A DNA stretch of 64,000 nucleotides. It comes from Pyrenochaeta sp. MPI-SDFR-AT-0127 (Eukaryota > Ascomycota > Dothideomycetes > Pleosporales > Cucurbitariaceae). The stretch is from contig JAGTJM010000017.1 in NCBI GenBank assembly GCA_020747015.1, positions 124,001 to 188,000 of the forward strand, given 5' to 3'. Position numbers and translations under genes: made by a program. The notes beneath the pieces were generated by a model that saw nothing but the letters and a program-made list of their open reading frames with translations, was not told the origin of the DNA and made no database searches. Below, piece by piece: positions 10,338 to 23,023 of this stretch (position 1 is its first letter; each line of letters starts with the position of its first letter).

Positions 10338-13253
10338 TGATGATGAAAATTAAGGTGAAGGACTCCACTAGAGGTGAGGATTGGAAAGACAGGGCGTTAT
10401 GTAGGGTCGTCCTTGGCCTTCTGGTTCGGCACATCTCCAGTGGAAGCACGTAGGCAGCTGCATGGTGAACAAGGCATCAGGCTATTGGGGCGTTGATGGA
10501 CGAACAAAGATCTGCCTTAGGAAGCACAAGATTACTTTGCATGATGTCGCAAGGTTCAGCGCTGTAGAGCGTGAAGGTCAACCAGTAGTTTGTAAGCGAG
10601 GCGTCGAATGAGGTGGGTTAGTGTCTACCCCGCCCTTCACCGGTGCACAGCTCCAGGCCCTCTTCTTTAGTTCTGAAAAGTCCCTCTGGAATATTCCGAA
10701 GAACGAAACTCGGATCCGGCTCATCCGTGAAACCCGTTAAATATAAAAACTATATGTATAACTACTTGGTCCAGCTACTCGAAACATTCAATATATGCGA
10801 CAGGTTTGTGGTACGTTCTGGTCCGTAATACCCAAAGTGTACTACTGTACTACACAGTTAACTTAGAACAAAATCGCGAAACCAAAGGGCCTTCCACGGC
10901 CAGCGCTAATCGTCGTTACGACAAAAAATCCTTGATGATCACACTATGCCTTGACCCAAGCTATTTCTGGACGCCTTTCATCTTCATCGATTCATAAGCA
11001 CATCCTATCTACTACTCAATAGGCCCACTTACATGGATTTGATATCTAGTTATCAACCAACCTAGTGGGGCGTTCCAAGCCCTGTTTGACTGAAAATAAT
11101 ACATTGTTTTCATGAGCTTCCTTCCTCCAAGTGTTTAGAAGCACAATAAGGGTCCTGCAAACTATCTCAACACACCATCCTCCCCCTGACGAAACTCGGT
11201 GCCCTAGAATAACGCAACGGTTAAACCTGTCGTGATGATAATCGCCTTGCTTAATTATATCAGACATGACAGAAGGACGCCTTGCTCTTTGTTTCCACTT
11301 TCGTACCCACTTTCATCACCGTACCCTGTTCAATTTCACGTGATTTCTCTTACAGCCAGTTGTACGGTGACACGTCCCACTAACAGGACTGAAGCAAGTA
11401 GTACGATTTATGTGACATTTCATGACTGACGGAAAGGCACTCCAGCCAATTCACACGTTTACCAAGTGATTTGACTTGAGCAAAGTCATAGAAATGGTTA
11501 CGATTGACTACTTTGATCTATTTAGGCCTAAAGACTTTTTGCAAGATCTACTTCGATGAAAGATCATGAATCAGAATCAGCGTTAATGTACCACGGATAT
11601 TGCAAGATTATCGCAAAGCTCCGAAACTTAGACTAAATTACCCAGCCTTAACGCTTACGACAGCTCTGTACTCGTAAACCACGTAATGGCCAAGGTAGAT
11701 TTCCTTCTTAGAAACATGAAGTAGCATTGTGCAAGGCCGATCTGCAAGAATCTCACTCCAAGATATCTGTGTCTGTAGCGGAGAAATGCTCCAGGGCAGG
11801 TATAAGTACGCTTCAGCTGCCAAATCATTTCTAATGGAATGCTTGATTTGGGACCATAGTTGTGACGGAACCCTGGAGATGTAGCGGAGATAGAGGATAG
11901 ACAAGAGAGTAGAGAAGCTCAATCCATTATTCTCGCTGCCTGCTTGAAAATACATTCACTTGGTGCGTGTCATCTACATCGCGAAGGAACAGGTTTCTTG
12001 TCATCATACACAACTGAGAGCCTGCGAGAGCCTCTATTGTGGCGTTCATTTCTTCTTTGATAGAAATGAAGACATGGGTTTAGTGAAGTGCGTGTCAGAG
12101 GCTTCATCGTCGAGATTTATTTTGAAAGTCTAAAATTTCAACACGACGAATGGATGTTAGTTATGAGTACTTACTGAGACATAGTCGTACTTCGAATTAC
12201 ATTCTAGAAGAAAGTCAGCAACACATTATTTATTTTATACCAGATGAATTTTTAGGCTTAGCTAGTATAATCGCATTAATACTTTTAAATTTATAGATGA
12301 AACATACACCTTTTTTATTGTTTTCATACCGATATTCGGTATTTTATTATCATCTATGGATTTAATTTCAGCACCACACCCACATCCAGAAAAAGATAGT
12401 GTTTTCGAATGTGGATTCCACTCTAGGGGGATGGAAAAATACTTCAACAATGTCATATTGATATCGACATTTAGAGTTTACGCGTTTAGCGTGGAGATTT
12501 TGTCACAATACAAACCACCATATATTTCAACGTTTTCTAAGTAGAACAAGTAGATACTTGACATAGCACGCATGAGCACACCAAATTGGATGCTTGAAAC
12601 AGAGTCTGCGATACTCATTACAATAACTCCTTGAGGTTCGAAGTGTTTGCCTAATATAATGCACTTGCTTGTTCCATCGTTGAGACCAGAACATCAACCC
12701 ATGCCTTGGACCTTTCAAACGACATGTGCGGTCCAAATTAAGAATTTGCGCGCTATTATGATTGGATACGGGTATTTGAGAGCAATTAACTAAGTCATAG
12801 AACGGAGATAAGACGGCCAAGGACTTGGCTTAAGCATATAATGTGCCATTTACGGCTTCGCATTGCTGCTGCTCCAAAATTCGCAACAATCGCACGCGAC
12901 TTATGGTCAAGATTCGTAGCGACGAATTAGTCGATGACGTGACAAATTGGATGACTTGAGCACTGGTATTGAAGGTGGCGGCAACAGTAAGTCGATACCA
13001 TACTATTCTCAGAATGAAGTTATACTCGGAGAAAAGGCAAAACAAGCCGCCTGAACAGCTCTGGGCAGTCAACACGGCATCATTCGAGTAACTAGTGCAA
13101 GACGATGACTCCTGTTCGTCAAGCAATTCATATTATTATAGCACTCTATAGAGTGGGTAATAAGATCTCAAATTATATCACATAGCCTATGTCCGCCACG
13201 TGGATAGCCATCCAATGCCCCATGTGGACCACCTTTGCAAATTTCCCCATCGC
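10338..13253. other. Gene-poor stretch between the RT gene and the MFS transporter
   Basis: About 2.9 kb without a convincing gene. The best open frame (11638-11955, minus, 105 residues) has no recognisable domain. A strongly AT-rich patch lies at about 12120-12560. I could not see terminal repeats, transposase remnants or tRNAs. It contains the RT gene's promoter side and the 3' side of the MFS gene. Confidence 0.45.
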
Positions 13254-15251
13254 TTAAAGATGCACAGCAATACGGTTGGTCTGGTACTTCTTAGTACTTG
13301 GCAGCAAGATTGTGCAAAGGCACGCCATGACTCCGAAAGCAATCGAAGTGAGCTGTAACTCAGTCAGTAAAAGTTCGTCATATAGATTTTATGGAATAGC
13401 GAAACTTACGTAGACATATTTCAGACTCTCTGCATAGGCCCATTGCGTGCCCTTAGTCGCACCTGCAATCACAGCTGGTGTGACACCTTCGATCGGAGTT
13501 GTGGCCAATTTGGCTGGCGTGGTGAGGAAAAGGCCAACAAAGGCCTCGACCGAGGTAAGTGGCAAGCCGGCAGCAATAGCGAACTTTGCCGTTAAAACGG
13601 GGAGTTTTTGCGTGAGCTTTGTGATGAAGATGTTGTAGTAGATGGAGTAACCAATTGAGCCGCCGACAGTGCGGATGGAAAGAGACAGTGCGGCTGCAGT
13701 GGTGATGAGCGCGTCGGGGCAGACCAACATGGCTACTGTAGCAGCGGGGACGATGACACCTCCCACACCGAAACCAGCCAGAGCACCAATTGCGAGGACC
13801 AGACCCTCATTTTCCGGCGTCATGACGGCCATGGCTCCAGTGAATGCAGTCATCATGGCTACGGCGGAAAGCAGGACCTCTCGTGTGTGGCCAGGGAATG
13901 TGGACAACATGGCGTTAAAGAAAATTGCGCCAATCGCAGTTGAAATACCTGGCGCCATTCCCCTCAATCCAATGCGAACGGGAACTGGGTCATACACGCT
14001 GGTGAATGTGACCGGGAAGAAGTTCAGGAGCGAGAAAAAGTTCATGCCAGCTGCAAAGGCAACGACATATGCGAGAGCGACGATTCGCTGCCCCTTGAAC
14101 AACTCTCCGGGAATCATGGGATATTTGGCAAACTTCCATTCGTACACAACCCAGGCAGCGATGAGAGCCAGGCCGACGAGGAGCGTGCCGAGAACGTAGC
14201 CAGATGCCCATGGGTGTGTGTAACCACCAGAGTTGAGCGCGACAAGGCTGTTCAAAATCAGAGAAAGTCATACAGAGCGAGGTTGTGAGGTGGCTTACAA
14301 GAGAGTGAGTCCAGTGATTGAAAGAACACCACCAAGGTAGTCGATACGTGCGAGAATCGCTCTTCGCGAGAATCCTTCGGCACGCGTATGGTTGTGAGGG
14401 AAGTAAGTAAAGGCCAAACCAAGTCCAACGATGCCGTTGTACATGAGAGCGACCCACGGGCCCCAGCGCCAACCAACCTTCGTGTCATGGTGCGACCACA
14501 TTTCCACGTACAAGAGATACGGGCAGAACGGTAAGACAAAGGCAGTGACCAGGGCGAGCGAATAGCCACGGTACTTAACGGGAACAACCTCTGCAAGACT
14601 ATCATGCCGTCAGCAACAGTTCCCACATCGGGAATAGCATTAGAACTCACCCAGCCAGACCACTTAGTTCGCCGATTCCTGCTCCAGCGCCTGAAAGTGC
14701 CATGCCAGCAATGAGCTGCGCGAAGCTCTGTCCTGTGCCAACAAGTATACAGCCGAGACAAATACAGAATGAACCAAAGAGCGCGATGTACCGTTTACCA
14801 AACAGATCCTGGAGATAGCCGGCATATGGACAAATGGCAGCAATGGCAAGGATGTTAGCAGTTGGAAGCCATGCAATAGCGCGAGTAATGGCAAGATCCT
14901 CTGCGATAAAACCAAGAGAGCCTCCCGTGAAATAAAGGATAACCTGAGAGCCTGGACCTCGTCAGCACGAATATCAACATGGTAAGGGCGGTCGAATGAC
15001 AGCAGCGGCAACTTACCAGTGTATAGGGCGGCAAGGAAGCCTGCAGAAAACTTTCCGCGTAGAGTAAACTCCATTTGACCATCAGAATCGTCACCTTTGA
15101 ACGCTCGCGAGTTTTTCATATCCACGCCTGAAAGAGTGAGCTCCTTCTGCAGCTCGAGCGACGAGTCTGTAGGAGTTTGAGCATGATGCTCCACGAAAGC
15201 AACATCTTGCTTTTCGTTGGCATAGTCTGTGGCTTTTGGTTGCGTATCCAT
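13254..15251 (-). CDS. MFS transporter, TRI12-like (DHA2-type, 14 TM)
   Basis: Five exons, read right to left: 15017-15251, 14651-14951, 14299-14598, 13410-14247 and 13254-13352, with introns of 51-65 nt, all in phase, about 590 residues. After a polar N-terminus come the family signatures: LYTGSQVILYFTGGSLGFI across the first splice, 'GAGAGIGELSGLAG', 'YRGYSLALVTAFVLPFCPY', 'WGPWVALMYNGIVGLGLAF', 'TAAALSLSIRTVGGSIGYS' and a C-terminus STKKYQTNRIAVHL. TRI12-like pumps were named for trichothecene efflux, but most members move unknown toxins or siderophores. No biosynthetic cluster adjoins, so the substrate is open. ATG 15251 is the first ATG and has A at -3. Confidence 0.93.
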
Positions 15252-16601
15252 GATGGTTTGAAGATAGACCACCAAGGGGTCGAAATATCAAGAATGAAGA
15301 ATGAAGCTTGGAACCAGAAGATGCAGTACCTGCAGAGATCCCTACTTTTCGACCTTGGGTACACGAGGATACTATATCAATGCCCACGCGTACCCCATAC
15401 CACCCCACAACTCGGACAACATCTTCCCTAGCGATCTAGACCATACTAAAATGGGCGCTTGACACGTTCCGGGTATGCACTAGGCGTCCCATTACCCCAG
15501 ATTAGACCGAAAAGGCTTGACTGCGAAGGTGTGAATCCGGGGTAGATTGGTTAGTGGGTGCGGGGAAAGGGTCGCGGATCGTGTATTGGTGGTCTGGGTT
15601 CTTTCGGCTTCTGACTCGACTCGCCTGAGACATGCTTTGTTTAGGTGGCGGCCTTCGGTAATTCGTTTCAAAGCCCCCACAAGGAGCACCGTGAAGTCGC
15701 TGGAGCTCACTAGCAATACCGCCACCAAGGTGCAAGGTGTTTTTACTGAAATTTGTGGCTGTTACGACGCTGATAGTCTCGGTTCTAGTTCGGTCGGCGC
15801 TCTAACGCTAAGACTTTGTGCTTTTGATGCCCCATTCACATCTCACAAGATGCCTGAGTTAGTTGTCGCAACCGGCAATGGATGTTTAATATGTAGAGTG
15901 CGAGTCTTGATTGCGGGGTAGCTGATCGAGCCGTCTCGCAGTGATCATGTACACTAACAAAAATTGCGGCAGACTTGGGATGTTTGTAAACGGTCCCTTC
16001 TGAAAATAGTGGATGTTGTATACGCGTATAAGTCAGGAACATCGATCGATCAGGAACCGTCCATGCACCTGGTTTGAGCCCACGTGAACGAAGGATGCTA
16101 TGCGCAAGCTAACTTGGCTAGGCAATGGACTTAGTCATTTGTAGCTAGGCGTTTGAATGTGCTATTTAGTTGGAGGGAATCTGTATCTCAGTTGGTAACA
16201 GGTGGCTGGGCTAACACCTGGTTCAATGAGCTGACACGCAGTATCGCCGGTAATTTTCGGCCCGAAAAATGGGAACTGCGTTGATGTAGAAGTGAAGAAG
16301 ATCGAACGCACGAACAAGTAGTATCTCGGGCTGCAATTGATTAACACTACAGAATTTATGGTGCTCATACTGTCAGCATCGCCTCGACTACTGTACGAGG
16401 CAAATAATCTTGGGGCCAGCCCTTGACTGTCCATGTATTTTCCTGGCAATTCTCGGGAAAGGTAGACACGGCTATCGGCTTTGAGAGTCGATATTTTAAC
16501 ATCGATATCATGCGGGCGAGGTGCTTAGCTCGGTAAACGAGGTCGACACTCTCGGTAAGGTCGTGAACCCGTAGATTTGGAGACGGAATAAACGAGGCCG
16601 A
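15252..16601. other. Intergenic region between the MFS transporter and MRF1
   Basis: About 1.35 kb: promoter of the MFS gene on the left and 3' end of MRF1 on the right. Several 70-120-residue open frames overlap here without domain features and look random. Confidence 0.45.
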
Positions 16602-17975
16602 TCACTTCGTGTCGCCGTCTTCAGCGATCAGAGCTTCGACGTCTCTCTCCATAAGCCAATCGCGGACGCTCTGCATAACCTGGTCAAGGGTTTGCCCGCC
16701 CTCCATCACGTCGTCGAGATCATGCACTGTAGTCCCGCTTCTGTGGTCGGTGACTCTCTGCTGGCCCCAATTGTACGTTCGAACCTTGTCGCCGCGGCCC
16801 ATTTTTGCCACACCAATAACATTGCGTCGCATGTTGGCCATGTCCTCTTCACGCTTCTCTCGCCGTGATTGGGCAATGCGCGCACGCAGCAATGCCCAGG
16901 CCTTCTCCTTGTTCTTGTGCTGAGACCTAGAATCTTGCATAGACACGACAGTGTTTGTGGGGAGATGCGTAAGGCGAACAGCGGATTCTGTCTTGTTAAC
17001 ATGTTGACCGCCAGCACCGCTCGCTCTCATAACCTCCAACTTGACCTCCTTGACGTCGATGTAGTAGTCACTTTCGGGATTGTCAAAGTCCTCTTCAGCT
17101 GCCGAGCTTTCTTGCAGACTGGGCAGTACGTGGACTGATACAGCGCTTGTATGTGTGCGCCCCTTGGTCTCGGTAGCTGGCACTCGTTGTACCCGATGCA
17201 CGCCTGCCTCACATCTGAAGACGCCGTACGCACTGTCGTTCTCAACCTCGAGGATCGCTTCCGAGAGCGGTATTCCAGCCTCGGTGGTGCCATTGATGTT
17301 CTCATATTTCAGCAGGTTGGTGCGAAACCCATTGCGATTACAGAAGGCTTGATACATGCGGAAGAGATCCCCCGCAAAAATGGCAGCCTCGGATCCACCG
17401 GCACCAGGGCGTATCTCAAGTAGGCATGGAAGGTGCGCAAATGGATGCACCGGCACAAGGGAGGTGATAAGGCTTTGCGAGGCATTCGCAAGCTGTGTGC
17501 GTGTCTCGCCTAGGTCATCTGAGGCAAGCGATCGAAGCTCTGGGTCGGTAGTAGAGTCGTGTAACAGGGACGTTAGCTCTGCTACAGCCTTAGTCCACAT
17601 CAGCTATCCAGCCGTCCCTGCCAGAAGAAAATTGTCCTTGGTTCCACACACCTCATTCGCAGTATCCCATTCCTTTAAGGCATTCACGATGGGCCCATAT
17701 CCGCCTACTTTCTTCGCTGCGCGCGTATCGAAGCCATTTGCAAGCTTTTCGGTTAGCTCTTTGTGCTCCAAAGCAACAATTCGGGCTCGCGTGAGTAGGG
17801 CAGGAGGTATGGACTCAGATACTGCAGCTGGAGAGAGATCAGTGGATGCTCCATACTAGAGACGCAAGCTGTCACTCTCACCATTGCTTTGCAGGCGGAC
17901 TTGGTGTTTTAACAGCGGTCTGGCCAGGCGCGAGAAGCAGCTGCGACATATCCAGGGCGCTGCTAGCATACTCAT
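16602..17975 (-). CDS. mrf1: Mitochondrial peptide chain release factor 1
   Basis: Three exons: 17882-17975, 17652-17827 and 16602-17603, about 423 residues. The first exon encodes a targeting sequence (MSMLAAPWICRSCFSRLARP). The class I release factor core is intact: PAT (about residues 232-234, the PxT codon-reading tripeptide in RVPATETKGRTHTSA) and the GGQ catalytic loop (about 288-290, GAGGQHVNKTES), which triggers peptidyl-tRNA hydrolysis on the mitoribosome at UAA/UAG. Helix alpha-5/stop-recognition and domain 1 are present upstream. Both introns are short GT-AG. ATG 17975 was chosen over an in-frame upstream Met about 12 codons earlier because it places the basic amphipathic stretch at the N-terminus; a second Met lies two codons further in. 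It is divergent from the GGT gene. Confidence 0.94.
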
Positions 17976-18407
17976 GAGGGGTTGTGGGGGGAGCTGAAGC
18001 TTAACAATCATCCGCGGCCCTCCACCACGCACGCGCTTTCCCCGAGATTTCTTATCTCCGCACGGACTCGGCACGCATGCACGTGACCTCCAACCTCACT
18101 GACATACGGTCTGGTTTATCTTGTCATCACCTTCATTTGCTTCATGTAGTCATCACAGCCTCTGTACTTTTCGTGTCAGCGTGGTTTCAACAAAGAGTCC
18201 ACGGTCGGCATCGCTATGAGATACTCCGAGGCAGGCTCCCAGCGAAATCGGCATGTTCACATTTCCGGAAATAACCGTCGTCATTCAGAATGACTGAACC
18301 ATGTCCACATACCCCGCGAATTGCTCTTGCATCTAACACACTGATTGTTCGATGACAGCCCCTCGACAAAGCAAAGGAATCAAGATCTATCACCCCTCTA
18401 AGCAGCC
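17976..18407. other. Divergent promoter region, MRF1 / gamma-glutamyltranspeptidase
   Basis: About 430 bp between two start codons. No other gene is supported. Confidence 0.5.
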
Positions 18408-20297
18408 ATGAGTCCTAACGTCTATCCACACCCCGAGCCCCAGTTCGTTCACTTCTCTAGTCGGCGTTCGGTAGTACACAGCACTAAGGGCATTGTATCG
18501 TCTACGCAACCCCTTGCAAGTGCTGCTGGAATTGAAATTCTAAGAAAAGGTGGAAATGCAGCAGTATGACGTAATGCACCGTGGTGTCAACGATCTCTGC
18601 TAACTTGAGAACAGGATGCTGCAGTAGCCGTCGCTGCAGCCATCAATGTCACTGAACCTGGCTCGACTGGTATTGGTGGTGACTTATTTTGTCTCTTCTA
18701 CGATGCCAAGACGAAAAAGGTCTCAGCCATGAATGGTTCTGGTCGGTCTGGAGAGAAAGTTACGCTTGAGCAAGTGCGCAAGGACCTCAACATAGCAGAA
18801 GGACAGGATGGGCAAATTCCAATGGATCATGTACATACCGCGACTGTTCCTGGAGCTGCTGCCGGATGGGTGGACTGTGTTGAGCGTTTTGGAAGTGGCA
18901 AGGTTACCTTGGAGGATGTGCTTGGTCCTGCTATTGAGCTTGCCGAGAAAGGGTTTCCCGTCTCTGAGCTATCTGCAACTTTTGTGAGATCTTTACGATT
19001 CTTGAGACAAGAGACATCTCTGACATGCGTGTAGTGGGCGGCTAGCGAAGCAGCTCTCCGAAAATCATCCCCCAACGGCCATGAGATGTTGAAAAAGGAC
19101 TCTACAGCAAAGGATGGCTGCAGAGCGCCAAAAGCTGGCGAAGTCATGAAAAACCCTACTATTGCCAACACATTCAAGCTACTTGCGAAGCAAGGCAAGA
19201 AGGGTTTCTACGAGGGGGAAGTAGCTGAACAGCTTGTTAAAGTAGTTTCCGACCTTGGTGGCTATATTACTCTGGATGATCTGAAGCATCATGCGGAGAC
19301 TGGCTCAGAATCCGTTGATCCAATCTCACTAAAGTATACTGGTCAAGGTGTTGGCGGCAATACGAATGGTGGTATCGAACTCTGGGAACACCCACCAAAT
19401 GGCCAAGGTATCGTAGCTTTGATGGCGCTCGGCATCATACAAGAGCTGGAGAAGCAAGGCAAGATTTCGAAATGGGACGTTAAAGACCACAACAGCACAG
19501 CACATCTACACGCCGCTATCGAAGCTCTCCGTATTGCCTTCTCCGACGCGCACTGGTTCGTAACGGACCCCAAGATCGTCAAAGTGCCATCGGCGGAGCT
19601 CATCTCTGAGCAATATTTGGCTGATCGTGCGAAGCTGTTTGATGCAAAGAAAGCCATCTCTTCGCCAGTCCACGGCTCGCCGGCACATTTGCAGAGCGAT
19701 ACTGTCTATTTCTGCTGTTCAGATTCCGAAGGCAACGCTATTTCTTTTATCAATAGTAACTACGGCGGCTTTGGCACAGGCATTATCCCGAAAGGCTGCG
19801 GCTTTACACTACAGAACCGTGGTGCTAATTTCAGCCTCGATAAGAACCATCCAAATGTTCTTGCACCACGAAAACGACCATACCACACCATTATCCCCGG
19901 ATTGACGACATACGCCAGCGACGGCAGCTTGCATTCTGTGTACGGTGTGATGGGTGGCTTCATGCAGCCGCAAGGTCACTTGCAAGTCCTGCTCAACCAA
20001 GAAGTGTTCAAACTCAATCCGCAAGCCGCGCTTGACTCACCGCGATTTTGCATCGGAGCGGGCATGCCGAGTGACGACGGAAAGATGACAGATGCGACAA
20101 TATATCTTGAAGAGGGCATCGACCCAAAGGTGGTTGAAGAACTTCGTGCATTGGGGCACAGTGTGAAGCAACTGAGTGGCTACGGGCGCGGTGTGTTTGG
20201 GCGAGGCCAGATCATCAGACGCCATGTGGATGATGGTGTTTTAGTATGGAGCGGAGGAAGTGATCTGAGGGGTGATGGAGCGGCGGTACCTTTGTAA
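18408..20297 (+). CDS. Gamma-glutamyltranspeptidase family Ntn-hydrolase
   Basis: Three exons, 18408-18563, 18615-18983 and 19035-20297, about 595 residues. The N-terminal half has 'LASAAGIEILRKGGNAA' joined by splicing to 'DAAVAVAAAINVTEPGSTG', the hallmark of the large subunit. The predicted autocleavage site and catalytic nucleophile is Thr398 in HLQSDTVYFCCSDSEGNA, followed by SFINSNYGGFGTGI and 'RPYHTIIPGLTTY', typical of the small subunit. The enzyme removes or transfers gamma-glutamyl groups (glutathione and similar). There is no signal peptide or membrane anchor at the chosen ATG, unlike secretory yeast Ecm38, so this may be a cytosolic, bacterial-like or acylase-like branch. Both introns are 51 nt. 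It converges with the MDP-1 gene. Confidence 0.92.
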
Positions 20298-20528
20298 TAG
20301 ATTCATAGACACAGGATATAACACCCTACCCGATATGACTTCGACACGATGCTCTTTGTTCTGACATAGCCATCAATGACACTACATCTGTATCATATGT
20401 TCTGAAGCATAGTGGTTGGTGAAATTCATGATGGGTTATCGTATTACGATCTACTCATTCGTTTGTTCACCGTCATAAGTCATATCAGTATACCTCGCGC
20501 TTAGTGTCTTATACACGCAATCTTCTCT

Positions 20529-21223
20529 TCAAATCGCCTCTGCCTTGGTCTTCCCCGTTCTTTGCCGCCAGCTCTTTACGCCCGCATCGATCTCTTCTCT
20601 CGTAACACCAGACTTTACAAGCCACATTGTAACGCCTAGGATCTCAACGTTCTTATTCCTTGGCTCATCGTCGAAGAAGAGCATATCCTCATACTCGAGC
20701 CCACTGTCTCTGTGTATACGCTCAAAATGCGTCGTCTTGCTGCCGGGGTAAATCTGCATATGGTCGAAGTAGTCTATGGCACGGGATGAAGAGCCAGATG
20801 CGCTGGGAGTTTTTAGGAGTTTGAGCATTTCGCGACCGAGATCGGGCGCGTGCGTTCGTGAGGCTGCACCGATCAGAATGCTCTTCTGCTTAAGCTAGAA
20901 CCTTGTAAGCTTTTGCACAGAATAATGTGGAGCCGAGGCGCTCATACTGCTTCTAATATGCCTCCGACATCGTTGTAAAAGCCGTAACCTTCTCCATAGC
21001 GATCCTTGACCTTCAGCCCGCCCTCCACTGGCTTAATCGGCCCTGTGACATGCGTGTCCACCCAGAACGGCCATAACGTGTAGTCGAGGTCAAATACGAC
21101 GATCTTTGGCAGTGGTAGACCATCTGTGAATGTTGATGGCCATGCTGTTTTCTCCGGGAGCGTTGTGGTTGTTGTAGTGGTGTCGGTGGATAGTAAGGAG
21201 GAGGTAACACTTCGTCGAGGCAT
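20529..21223 (-). CDS. Magnesium-dependent phosphatase-1 (MDP-1), HAD family
   Basis: Two exons, 20948-21223 and 20529-20894, joined by a 53-nt intron, about 213 residues. The HAD nucleophile motif is VVFDLDYTLWPFW (DxDxT). The second exon opens with 'LKQKSILIGAASRTHAPD', supplying the motif II region, and later 'YEDMLFFDDEPRN' supplies motif IV acidic residues. The MDP-1 family dephosphorylates protein tyrosine or fructosamine-type substrates in vitro. I took ATG 21223 (MPRRSVTSS) because the known enzyme is soluble. The same frame extends to ATG 21349, adding 42 residues with a hydrophobic run of about 20 (FAFFTIVVALLLLLP) that would make a membrane-anchored form. Confidence 0.85.
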
Positions 21224-23023
21224 CGTGAATTGGGGGACTCGAGAGACGCGGAAATTAGTTGGGAGGAGGAGGAGGAGCGCAACAACAATAGTGAAGAATG
21301 CAAAAGATAGGGTCTGGAGTCGTGCCAGCGTCTGTAGTGTGCAGCGCACTCTTTGAGTATGTGTGGAGTGGCGCGCGTCTGTCGCGGAAATCTTCCGATG
21401 ACGTCTTCCTCCAATCGCGCCTCACATTATCTCGCCGCCAATAGTCGATTTTTGCTCTTCGCTCTCCGAAATCTACTGTAAGTCGACTGTACTAATATCA
21501 CTTCGTCTACATTTTCCAAAGGGTGTCTTGTGTAATTCATTCATTTATTTTGGCATGATATATACTAGTCTTGAACGCTAGAAATCTTAATACTCGACTC
21601 AGTCGACCATTTAAGCCCTTCCCGCCCGCTGTAAATCTAATGCGATTCACTCCCATAGCCGATCTGTTCACAAAAGTGGAAGAATAGATTGTGAGATTAT
21701 TCTTAATTTTGACGAGAGAAAGGAACGACGAGTTTCGCTTAAAAAAGTTACAGAGAGGTGCCTTTGCCTATGCTTCCCTTTTTGAGGTACCGTAGTCACT
21801 CTTCACGATTGTTGAGGAAGTTACAAGCTTTCCTATGCATCAGGCCGATCTGTCGTATTGAAAGTGCTGCATTTGGTCAAGATGCCCATTCATTAGCGAG
21901 GATATAGTTGGATCTTGTCCTCTTCTACATGACACAGGGTTGCGCCTGTACTGCACTGTACTGCATTGCTATGGCTGACCTCTTCCACCGTTCTTTAACT
22001 TTATTGCATAAGGGATAGAAGAATTCAGTCTCCCTATCGTACTCTTCACATGTTCAAATATCCGTGTCCTAAAGCTTTTATTAGACATCAAAAGCGCAAA
22101 GAGGAACAAAATGAAGTGATGGGTGCGACACGCTGGGGACAGTAAATTGCAATATATCATCTCGACCATTCAGTGCATGTGATGCGGAGCGGTGCAATGC
22201 ACTAAAAAGCTTAGCGCGGGAATGGCGCACCCCCATAGTTCACAAGATCCTAGCGAGTGATCCTGGCACAAGCGCCTGCATGTCACGAAGACGCCTCACG
22301 ATGCTTTGGACATGAACGCATGGCCGCCCGGTAGGGCATGGCAGCATTTCATACTGCTCTTTCAAATCAACAAGCGACTGTTGACATCATGAGCGCACGT
22401 TTGGTCTTCACGTTAGCATCGCTGATGATCGCGGTTGGAACTTCACCCCTGAGAGAGGGCCATCACTACCTGGAAGGGACGACCGGGGAGGCTCGTCGTC
22501 TCAAGTTACCCCAGATTCTGTTGGGAAGGTGCAACGATCCCCGTTTCCCACCTTTCACCAAACATCATTTCCGTCAAACATGTCGCTCCACAGAGAAGCT
22601 GTGCCGGCCGCACTGCATACGCGCCCGCGGCACAGATCTGTAGAGCCTCTAGGATCGATGCAGATCTCTCATGCTCATCTGCAGGTACGTCTGCGCTCTG
22701 GCTGGCTGCTTCATGCCCTTGTCCATATTGGCCAAGGCAAGCGACTGCTACATCCCGGTCCTCCAGGATAGGTCATTTCCGCCTTGGAATCGCCATGCTC
22801 CCTCGCAAAGCGTCAGGCGGTCGACGGACTGCGGGGTGCGATTTCGGTTTTTGTGATTCAAGAGTGGGTATGGGTCTTGGGCTTTTCTTGACCGCCGCCA
22901 TTGCCTTCAGGTAGTAGACGCCGAGACATTTTCCGTATAAAGCTCTCGTGGGGCGCCGTCCACCTCTTCCTTTTCCTCTCGATTATCTTTGGAGGATTTG
23001 GGCAACTGCAAACACTCTCCAGG
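21224..23023. other. Long divergent intergenic region, MDP-1 / GH31 glucosidase
   Basis: About 1.8 kb with no supported gene. Open frames at 22338-22856 are short, overlapping and featureless. A GCGGGG match to the CreA-type SYGGRG consensus at 22831-22836 and a TATA box at 22936-22941 probably belong to the glucosidase promoter. Confidence 0.45.
22936..22941 (+). promoter_or_regulatory. TATA box of the GH31 glucosidase
   Basis: TATAAA lies 83-88 bp upstream of the start codon at 23024, a usual distance for a fungal core promoter. This is inferred from sequence only. Confidence 0.4.

Noticed and set aside
13669..14199. 176-residue plus-strand open frame
   Set aside because: Antisense shadow of the MFS transporter exon; Ala/Thr-rich composition comes from the hydrophobic codons opposite.
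14258..14761. 167-residue minus-strand frame within the MFS gene
   Set aside because: It reads through an intron in the wrong frame; the spliced frame reproduces conserved MFS motifs instead.
15547..15921. 124-residue plus-strand frame
   Set aside because: No recognisable feature, and it overlaps other equally long frames on the opposite strand.
22338..22856. Overlapping plus-strand frames upstream of the GH31 gene
   Set aside because: Basic, Arg/His-rich, mutually overlapping and without starts or domains; treated as promoter DNA.
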